Origin: Clostridia bacterium | Lineage (GTDB): Bacteria; Bacillota_A; Clostridia; Oscillospirales; Acutalibacteraceae | DNA: 11,063 bases | Direction of reading: 5' to 3' | Assembly (NCBI GenBank): GCA_017529165.1 | Contig: JAFXNY010000028.1 | Span: 1 to 11,063, forward strand | Part shown: one piece after another, positions 6,251 through 11,063 of the stretch | Layout: each line of letters opens with the position of its first letter | How positions within the stretch are numbered: the stretch's first letter is position 1 | Notes under the pieces: model-generated | Database searches by the model: none | What the model was told of the DNA's origin: nothing | The model's input: the letters and a program-made list of their open reading frames with translations, nothing else | Program-made: the position numbers and the translations under genes

Positions 6251-7676
6251 AAGAAGCTACGGCGCCCATCCGCTGATGATGCTAAATATAGTAAGACCTT
6301 TTTTGTTTGTGCTTATATTGCCGGTAATCAAGGGGCTTTTGCAGTATGCGTTAAGCAGAAGAATAACAGGAGTGTTGACCCTTGAAGTGATTGCAGTTCT
6401 GGTTATTTTTGTTATTGCGTTTGTTTCGTTCAGGGCGTTTCGCATAACTGTGGACGATAAAAGAGTGATAATTAACAAAGGCTTTATTATAAAAACTCAG
6501 GCAGTAATAAGCAGAGAGCGGCTTTCGAGCGTTACTTCAAAGAGAGGACCGCTTGATATTATTTTCGGCTCGGTGACATACAAGGTAAACACTGAAGCAG
6601 GTGCTTCGGGAAAAACCGATTTTTCCTTTAAGCTGCGAAGAATAGATGCGAAAGAAGTGTTTTTTTATCTTTACGGCGAGGAGGACAGAACAACCATACG
6701 GTTTAATCTGTTAAAATCTGCTATATTTGCCGCCGCAACATCTTCGGCAATTACCGGTCTTGTTGTGGGCGTTCCTATAATAAATAATTTGGGCCGAATA
6801 TTAGGCATAGCTCTATCACGAGCGCTGTTTGACGAAATAAACAATGCGTCAAGGCGTTTTGACGCATATTTCCCACCTATTGTAAATATAGTAACACTGA
6901 TACTGATTGGCGGATATATTGCGGCTATATTCATAACATTTATAAAAATGTTAGGGTTTGGCGTTGGCATAGGAAAAGAAAAGATTGAGGTTAAAAGCGG
7001 AATAATACTTAAACGCCGAACAGTTTTCAAAAAAACGGCGGTAAACGATGTTTGTATAGAACAAACACCGATAATGCGTGCTTTCCGGATGTTTTCTATG
7101 AGAGCGGCGGTGGGAGGCTACGGTGATAAAAGGGGCGAAAAGGCGACAATTGTACCTGCGGCAAGTCACGAAGAGATAAAAAGCCAATTTGAAACCTATT
7201 TTTCGTTCTTATCACCTGATGGAGAGCGCCTTTCCGCCAAACAGTCAAAAAGAAATGTTATGCGTTTTTTGTGGCCGTCCCGGTTTGCGGCGGTTCTCGA
7301 TATAACCTTTACTGTAAGCCTTTCCTTGATTTTCAGGCCGATATCACGGTTTTTGATACTCCTCGGCATAGCTGTTATGGTTCTTATAGTGTATTACGGC
7401 AATCTGTGCTACAAATGCTATAAATCGGGCGGCCTTTGCATTTCGGACAATGTTTTTGCAAGCGGTTTTTCAGGTTTTACCGTGCGTGAGCTTTATAGCA
7501 CAAAGACGAATGTCGGCGAAATCAAGTTAATCAGGACACCGGCAGACAGGAAATATGGTACCTGCAAGGCGGAAATTATAATCTGTTCCGAAAGCGCCGA
7601 TAAAATAAAAGTAAGAAACATAGATTATGGAAAAACGCTCAAAATGATAGAAAACTGCTACAAAACGCAGGAATAA
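6243..7676 (+). CDS. YdbT-like membrane protein with three PH-like (bPH2) domains
   Basis: The 477-residue protein alternates pairs of transmembrane helices with cytosolic-type PH-like domains. Membrane segments lie at about 18-36 and 45-63, 158-178 and 212-235, and 346-364 and 369-386. The beta-rich blocks lie at about 66-148, 240-322 and 396-472. The repeated phrase of a strand pair followed by a basic loop appears as ITVDDKRVIINKGFI (68-82) and IGKEKIEVKSGII (243-255), and supports internal repetition. This is the YdbT arrangement. ATG 6243 is chosen because TGGTG (6232-6236) lies 6 nt upstream; a GTG at 6231 would add four residues. The 8-nt overlap with the preceding gene indicates a coupled pair, probably forming one membrane complex. 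The function is not established. Confidence 0.82.
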   Translation: MIKRSYGAHPLMMLNIVRPFLFVLILPVIKGLLQYALSRRITGVLTLEVIAVLVIFVIAFVSFRAFRITVDDKRVIINKGFIIKTQAVISRERLSSVTSKRGPLDIIFGSVTYKVNTEAGASGKTDFSFKLRRIDAKEVFFYLYGEEDRTTIRFNLLKSAIFAAATSSAITGLVVGVPIINNLGRILGIALSRALFDEINNASRRFDAYFPPIVNIVTLILIGGYIAAIFITFIKMLGFGVGIGKEKIEVKSGIILKRRTVFKKTAVNDVCIEQTPIMRAFRMFSMRAAVGGYGDKRGEKATIVPAASHEEIKSQFETYFSFLSPDGERLSAKQSKRNVMRFLWPSRFAAVLDITFTVSLSLIFRPISRFLILLGIAVMVLIVYYGNLCYKCYKSGGLCISDNVFASGFSGFTVRELYSTKTNVGEIKLIRTPADRKYGTCKAEIIICSESADKIKVRNIDYGKTLKMIENCYKTQE

Positions 7677-7724
7677 CGGAAAAATATCGGGGAAAAATAC
7701 CTTTAATGTTTTTAGGGAAACATT

Positions 7725-7731
7725 GGAGGTG
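7725..7731 (+). promoter_or_regulatory. ribosome binding site deciding the GTG start of spoVAE
   Basis: GGAGGTG lies 6 nt before GTG 7738. An in-frame TTG at 7723 overlaps this site and is therefore not the start. Confidence 0.8.
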
Positions 7732-7737
7732 TTTTTT

Positions 7738-8103
7738 GTGGATATATTTCTTAAGTTGCTTTGGTCTTTTCTTGTTGGAGGCACTCTCTGCCTTATAGGT
7801 CAGGTTCTGATTGATATTACAAAGCTAACGCCGGCAAGGATATTAACGGCATATGTTGTTGCCGGAGTATTTTTAGGCGGAATAGGGGTTTATAAGCCGT
7901 TAGTAGATTTCGCCGGAGCAGGAGCCACCGTTCCGCTTACGGGGTTCGGCTATTCGCTGAGCGTGGGCGTGCGAAAAGCGGTTGAAGAGTACGGGCTTAT
8001 AGGAGTGCTTTCAGGCGGTCTTACCGCCACATCTGCCGGTATCGCCACTGCTATTTGTGCCGGAATACTTATGGCACTTATTTTCAAACCTGGCGACAAA
8101 TAG
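7738..8103 (+). CDS. spoVAE: stage V sporulation protein AE (SpoVAEb-like)
   Basis: The 121-residue membrane protein matches the SpoVAC/SpoVAEb family, part of the inner-membrane SpoVA channel that moves calcium-dipicolinate into the forespore and out at germination. The family-typical segments are present: GQVLIDITKLTPARIL (21-36), FAGAGATVPLTGFG (58-71) and GGLTATSAGI (93-102). Three or four transmembrane helices are expected, and the length is normal. It starts at GTG with a GGAGGTG site 6 nt upstream. In most Clostridia this gene sits in a spoVAC-spoVAD-spoVAE operon, but here neither partner is present and it stands alone between a PH-domain gene and the parA leader. The TAG stop is 12 nt before the parA promoter. 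No sigma-F/G-type promoter could be recognised with confidence. It implies a spore-forming host or recent ancestor. Confidence 0.93.
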   Translation: MDIFLKLLWSFLVGGTLCLIGQVLIDITKLTPARILTAYVVAGVFLGGIGVYKPLVDFAGAGATVPLTGFGYSLSVGVRKAVEEYGLIGVLSGGLTATSAGIATAICAGILMALIFKPGDK

Positions 8104-8115
8104 CGACAAAAGCTA

Positions 8116-8144
8116 TTTACAATTATTAGAATTATTGGTATAAT
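8116..8144 (+). promoter_or_regulatory. sigma-A promoter of parAB
   Basis: TTTACA (8116-8121) and a perfect TATAAT (8139-8144) are 17 bp apart. The transcript would start near 8151, giving a leader of about 110 nt that includes the tetraloop hairpin and parS site 2. It sits just after the spoVAE stop. Confidence 0.78.
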
Positions 8145-8147
8145 GAG

Positions 8148-8171
8148 TACCGGCGGAGAAATCTGCCGGTA
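8148..8171 (+). promoter_or_regulatory. GAAA-tetraloop hairpin at the 5' end of the parA leader
   Basis: TACCGGCGGA (8148-8157) pairs with TCTGCCGGTA (8162-8171), with one G-U pair, around a GAAA loop. It lies at the predicted transcription start. It may stabilise the 5' end of the parAB mRNA, act as a DNA dyad for a regulator, or be a weak terminator for spoVAE. The following ATTCTGTTT is a poor U tract. Confidence 0.5.
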
Positions 8172-8175
8172 ATTC

Positions 8176-8191
8176 TGTTTCACGTGAAACA
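8176..8191. promoter_or_regulatory. parS: parS centromere site 2 (in the parA leader)
   Basis: TGTTTCACGTGAAACA is identical to the site at 5788-5803, 2388 bp away. It lies between the parAB promoter and the parA start. ParB loading here could both nucleate the partition complex and influence parAB transcription; the second role is inferred. It is followed by about 50 bp of almost pure A/T (8195-8242) containing the dyad TATAATATA-N5-TATATTATA (8198-8220). Confidence 0.95.
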
Positions 8192-8250
8192 TCCTTATAT
8201 AATATAGTTATTATATTATAATATTTATAATACATATATTTTGCACACTT

Positions 8251-8257
8251 GGAGGTG
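8251..8257 (+). promoter_or_regulatory. ribosome binding site deciding the TTG start of parA
   Basis: GGAGGTG lies 5 nt before TTG 8263. A GTG at 8257 is only one base from the GGAGG core and cannot be the start. Confidence 0.8.
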
Positions 8258-8262
8258 TGGAT

Positions 8263-9039
8263 TTGGGAAAGATAATAGCCATAGTTAACCAAAAAGGCGG
8301 AGTTGGCAAAACCACCACTGCCGTTAATATTTCGGCAGGAATAGGTCTTAAGGGGAAAAAGGTCTTGCTTGTGGATGCGGACCCGCAAGGCAACACCACA
8401 AGCGGTTACGGGATAGCCAAGAAAAATGCAAGCAGTACAAGCTATGAACTACTGCTTGGAAGTGTTTCAGCTGAGGAGGCAACCGTTAAAACCTCGTTTA
8501 ACGGTGTTGATATAATACCCTCCTCTATGAATCTTGCCGCCGCCGAGATTGACCTTATCGAGATAGAGCACCGTGAAGCAAGGCTTAAAACGGCACTCTC
8601 ACGAGTCAGAGAAAAATACGATTATGTGTTTATCGACTGTCCGCCGTCCTTAGGGCTTATTACCATAAACGCACTTAATGCCGCCGATACGGTGCTGGTT
8701 CCCTTGCAGTGTGAATATTATGCGCTCGAGGGCCTTTCGCAGCTTATAGCTTCTATCCGACAGGTAAAGCGGCTTTATAACCCAACGCTTGAAATCGAGG
8801 GTATAGTGCTTACAATGTATGATGCACGACTTAATCTTACAAACCAGGTTGTGGGAGAGATTAAAAAGTATTTCGGAAACAAACTTTACAAAACGGCGAT
8901 ACCCCGTGCGGTGCGAATAAGTGAGGCACCGAGCCACGGAATGCCTATTCAGTATTATGATGCACGCTCAAAGGGTGCAAACGCCTATAACGATTTGGCA
9001 AAAGAGTTTTTGAAAAGAAACAGGAGGGGTGATTTATGA
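8263..9039 (+). CDS. parA: chromosome partitioning ATPase ParA (Soj)
   Basis: The 258-residue product is a ParA/MinD-family ATPase close to Bacillus Soj. It works with ParB-parS in origin segregation and, in Bacillus, modulates DnaA. Read from TTG 8263 it begins MGKIIAIVNQKGGVGKTT, as Soj does. It has the deviant Walker A KGGVGKTT (11-18) with both signature lysines, Walker A' VDADPQGN (37-44) and Walker B FIDCPPSL (123-130). Later segments are VLVPLQCEYYALEGL, and IPRAVRISEAPSHG near 213-226. There is no N-terminal extension, so it is the short chromosomal type rather than a plasmid ParA with its own DNA-binding domain. It overlaps parB by 4 nt (ATGA). Its leader holds a parS site, a hairpin and a sigma-A promoter. 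Confidence 0.97.
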   Translation: MGKIIAIVNQKGGVGKTTTAVNISAGIGLKGKKVLLVDADPQGNTTSGYGIAKKNASSTSYELLLGSVSAEEATVKTSFNGVDIIPSSMNLAAAEIDLIEIEHREARLKTALSRVREKYDYVFIDCPPSLGLITINALNAADTVLVPLQCEYYALEGLSQLIASIRQVKRLYNPTLEIEGIVLTMYDARLNLTNQVVGEIKKYFGNKLYKTAIPRAVRISEAPSHGMPIQYYDARSKGANAYNDLAKEFLKRNRRGDL

Positions 9040-9887
9040 GCGCAGTAAAAAAAGGACTCGGCAGAGGTCTTGAGGGGCTTTTTGATGAAAATGCGGCACA
9101 AAATGAGGGCGTAGTAGAAATCAGGCTTTCTGAAATAGAGCCTAACCGCAATCAGCCGAGAAAAGATTTTGATGAGCAGACGCTTGAATCACTCGCAGAG
9201 AGCATTGCAGAGCACGGTCTTATTCAGCCGATAGTGGTCCGCCCTACACCTGCCGGCACATATCAGATAGTGGCAGGCGAGAGGCGTTGGAGGGCGAGCC
9301 GCCTTGCAGGGCTTACTTTTGTTCCGGTAGTAATCAAAGAGCTAAGTGACACAGAGTATTTTGAAACCGCCCTTATTGAGAATCTTCAAAGAGAAGACCT
9401 TAATGCGATAGAGGAAGCCAAGGGGTATAAAATGCTGATTGATAATTACGGGCTTTCGCAAGAGCAGGTGGCAAAGAGTGTGGGAAAAGCGAGAGCTACT
9501 GTTACCAATGCGCTTCGGTTGTTAAGTCTTAACGAAAAAGAACAGGCGGTATTGCTTGCGGGTAAAATCACCGCCGGTCACGCAAGGGCACTGCTCAGCG
9601 TTACCGATAACGAGGCGCTCAGAGAAAACATGCTTGCGGTGGCGATAGCAGGTGCTAGTGTGCGAGAGCTTGAAAAAATGGCGAAAGCGCCTAAAAGCAC
9701 ACCTAAAAAGCCTGTGGCTCAGAAGGATACTTTTTATGACGAGGTTGCTATTTCACTTAAAAAGGCACTGCACCGCAAGGTTAACATAAAACCGAAGGAA
9801 AACGGCAAGGGTACCATTACGCTTGAGTTTTATTCAAAGGACGAGCTCGCCGAGTTTGCAAGGAAACTCGGCAATGAAGAAAGGTAA
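9036..9887 (+). CDS. parB: chromosome partitioning protein ParB (Spo0J)
   Basis: The 283-residue product is the CTP-dependent DNA clamp that loads at parS, recruits SMC and stimulates ParA ATPase. The N-terminal basic KKGLGRGLEGL (5-15) is the usual ParA-activating tail. The CTP-binding region has GERRWR (81-86) and ENLQRE (115-120). The helix-turn-helix (about 140-163, LSQEQVAKSVGKARATVTNA) recognises parS. A variable Lys/Pro-rich linker (about 217-229) leads to the C-terminal dimerisation domain (about 230-283). The length fits Spo0J. ATG 9036 overlaps the parA stop by 4 nt, with GGAGGGG at 9022-9028 as ribosome binding site. Two cognate parS sites lie upstream. In Bacillus, Spo0J and Soj also influence entry into sporulation. 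Confidence 0.97.
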   Translation: MSAVKKGLGRGLEGLFDENAAQNEGVVEIRLSEIEPNRNQPRKDFDEQTLESLAESIAEHGLIQPIVVRPTPAGTYQIVAGERRWRASRLAGLTFVPVVIKELSDTEYFETALIENLQREDLNAIEEAKGYKMLIDNYGLSQEQVAKSVGKARATVTNALRLLSLNEKEQAVLLAGKITAGHARALLSVTDNEALRENMLAVAIAGASVRELEKMAKAPKSTPKKPVAQKDTFYDEVAISLKKALHRKVNIKPKENGKGTITLEFYSKDELAEFARKLGNEER

Positions 9888-9896
9888 AATATTCAA

Positions 9897-10856
9897 ATGT
9901 GGTTTATTCTCTCTTTGGCGTGTATGCTCTTTTGGGGGTCTGCCGATCTCTTTTATAAAAAAGGCACAGATGAAAACGATAGGTATTCCCATCTTAAAAT
10001 AGCTGTGTGGGTTGGTCTTGCAATGGGCGTTTTTGCCCTTGTGCTGATGCCTTTTTCTGAGACAAAGTTTTCTCTGCCGGCGCTGATTTCGAATGCGGTA
10101 AAATATTCTCCGGCTTCCCTCTGCTACATAATTTCAATGGTTATAGGGTACGCCGGTCTTCGCTATTTAGAGGTATCAATCGTATCGCCCGTTCAAAACG
10201 CCTCGGGTGCTTTTTCGGCAGTAGCTATTTTTGTCTTCTTTTCCGCAAGAGGGCACATAGGCTCCTTTACTGAAGAGTTTTCATTGCTCGATATTGTCGG
10301 AACAACTATAATAGTTTTGGGTGTTATTGCGCTCGGCATAGTTGAACAACGGCTGTCCTCCGCGGAAAGCGGTCTTGCAAAAGAGGACAGAAAATACCGT
10401 TTCGGCGCATTGGCACTATTGTTCCCGATATTATATTGCGTATTTGATACAATAGGCACCTCGGCGGACGGAATTATTCTCGATGAAAAAACAGGACTGG
10501 GTCTTGGCGAAATAGATGTGCTTATCCTTTACGGGCTTACCTTCCTGCTCGCCGGAATTATAGCCTGGGCTTTTATGCTTATTAAAACGAGAAAAGCGTA
10601 TAACCCGTTTGCAAAGAGTGAGGCGCCAAAGTGCATTGCCGCACTTTGCGAAGAGGGCGGTCAGGTTTTCTATGTTTACGCTATGGCGTCAAAACCGATA
10701 CTCGCCGCACCTATGGTTGCGTCCTACTGTATCGTATCGGCTATACTCGCCAGAATATTTATAAAAGAGAAACTGAAAGCCGCACAGTACGCCTGCGTAG
10801 CGGCGGTAATTATCGGTATAGTTATGCTCGGCATTTCCGAAGGCTTGGCGGAATAG
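9897..10856 (+). CDS. EamA-domain (DMT superfamily) transporter
   Basis: The 319-residue protein has ten predicted transmembrane helices in two EamA-like halves (about 1-149 and 168-316), separated by a charged loop (QRLSSAESGLAKEDRKYR). The opening WFILSLACMLFWGSADLFYKK and the closing ASYCIVSAILARIFIKEKL with GIVMLGIS are characteristic of the drug/metabolite transporter superfamily. Substrates range from amino acids to nucleotide sugars and cannot be predicted here. The ATG is 9 nt after the parB stop. The nearest purine-rich site, AGAAAGG inside the end of parB, is about 12 nt away, longer than ideal, so translation may depend on parB coupling. It is slightly longer than the usual 280-310 residues. 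It probably belongs to the parAB transcript. Confidence 0.88.
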   Translation: MWFILSLACMLFWGSADLFYKKGTDENDRYSHLKIAVWVGLAMGVFALVLMPFSETKFSLPALISNAVKYSPASLCYIISMVIGYAGLRYLEVSIVSPVQNASGAFSAVAIFVFFSARGHIGSFTEEFSLLDIVGTTIIVLGVIALGIVEQRLSSAESGLAKEDRKYRFGALALLFPILYCVFDTIGTSADGIILDEKTGLGLGEIDVLILYGLTFLLAGIIAWAFMLIKTRKAYNPFAKSEAPKCIAALCEEGGQVFYVYAMASKPILAAPMVASYCIVSAILARIFIKEKLKAAQYACVAAVIIGIVMLGISEGLAE

Positions 10857-10861
10857 AAGAC

Positions 10862-10903
10862 AAAAACACACGTGTTTTTTGTGCGGTGCGAAAGCACCGC
10901 ACA
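10862..10903 (+). terminator. double hairpin after the EamA transporter gene
   Basis: A short stem AAAAACA-CACG-TGTTTTT with a run of six T (10862-10880) comes first. It is followed at once by a perfect 10-bp stem TGTGCGGTGC (10880-10889) and GCACCGCACA (10894-10903) with a GAAA loop. The first has a U tract but a weak A-U stem. The second is strong but followed by TATTATATG rather than U. Together they probably end the parAB-transporter transcript. Confidence 0.55.
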
Positions 10904-10942
10904 TATTATATGAAAAAAGTTTAAAAAACTTATAAAAAAGTG

Positions 10943-10971
10943 TTGACAAGGGGTTTTATATGTGGTAATAT
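10943..10971 (+). promoter_or_regulatory. strong sigma-A promoter reading out of the window
   Basis: A perfect TTGACA (10943-10948) is 17 bp from TAATAT (10966-10971), which is preceded by an extended -10 TGG. A perfect TATAAT at 10969-10974 would give a 20-bp spacer and is less likely. Transcription would begin near 10978, at the palindrome GGGCGCCC (10976-10983). Confidence 0.8.
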
Positions 10972-10975
10972 AATC

Positions 10976-11063
10976 GGGCGCCCAAAAAAGAGGGAATGCG
11001 AATGTGTACCGTGCTAACGGGCATATGAGAGAAGAAATTATGAGATAAAGGATGTCCTGCTCG
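10976..11063 (+). other. unidentified transcript leader at the right edge
   Basis: These 88 nt follow a strong promoter and contain no convincing gene start before the window ends. GGGCGCCC is followed by AAAAAA. A stem can form from ATGTG (11002-11006) with CATAT (11022-11026) and CCGT (11009-11012) with ACGG (11017-11020). The only complete frame is a ten-codon one (10996-11028) with a GAGGG site too close to its ATG. It may be the 5' leader of the next gene or a small RNA. I recognise no riboswitch or T-box core. Confidence 0.35.

Noticed and set aside
7705..7724. Hairpin AATGTTT-TTAGGG-AAACATT before spoVAE
   Set aside because: The 7-bp A/T-rich stem is weak and runs into the GGAGGTG ribosome binding site with no U tract directly after it, so neither a terminator nor an attenuator can be supported.
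8191..8262. A/T-rich tract as a replication origin
   Set aside because: No DnaA boxes (TTATCCACA-like) and no dnaA or dnaN gene are present. The parS sites suggest origin proximity, not oriC itself.
10864..10879. Third CACGTG-centred site as a possible parS
   Set aside because: Only the central CACGTG matches; the flanks are AAACA and TTTTT instead of TGTTT and AAACA. It is better read as part of the A/T hairpin after the transporter gene.
10996..11028. Ten-codon frame as a leader peptide
   Set aside because: The GAGGG site is almost adjacent to the ATG, and the peptide (MRMCTVLTGI) has no run of regulatory codons.

Overview
The window looks like chromosomal DNA from a spore-forming low- to mid-GC Clostridia (Bacillota), probably a gut-type Oscillospirales or relative. 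The grounds are GGAGG-type ribosome binding sites, GTG and TTG starts, sigma-A-like promoters, a SpoVAE-type sporulation protein, a SpoVB/MurJ-type flippase, and a Soj/Spo0J (ParA/ParB) pair with perfect Bacillota-type parS sites. TAA, TAG and TGA all end genes, so the genetic code is standard. No tRNA, rRNA, CRISPR array or insertion sequence was seen.

Region 1 (1-1360) is accessory in character. It starts with an AT-rich block of short direct and inverted repeats. Next is a four-helix-bundle (23S rRNA IVP/S23 family) gene broken by one in-frame TAA. A convergent SLOG/DUF1273-like gene follows, and divergent from that a 53-residue ribbon-helix-helix gene with its own strong terminator.

Region 2 (1361-2973) is a compact biotin operon, birA-bioY, with overlapping ends. 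Its promoter carries a 17-bp perfect dyad shaped like a BirA operator, so the operon is probably autoregulated by biotin. A SpoVB/MurJ-family flippase gene (2880-4433, minus strand) converges on bioY and overlaps its 3' end by 94 nt.

Region 3 (4434-9887) is the chromosome-maintenance part. It holds rarA, a perfect parS, two membrane PH-domain (YdbS/YdbT-like) genes, a lone spoVAE-like gene, a second perfect parS in the parA leader, then parA (soj) and parB (spo0J) overlapping by 4 nt. The two parS copies are identical 16-bp palindromes 2388 bp apart. This suggests proximity to oriC, although no dnaA, gidA/gidB or DnaA-box cluster is present here.

Region 4 (9888-11063) has an EamA/DMT transporter gene following parB closely, a tetraloop hairpin, and then a strong promoter driving an unidentified transcript that leaves the window. 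All genes except the flippase and the SLOG-like gene are on the plus strand. The most useful observations are the parS pair bracketing PH-domain and sporulation genes, the probable BirA operator, the nonsense-broken four-helix gene and the unresolved leader at the right edge.
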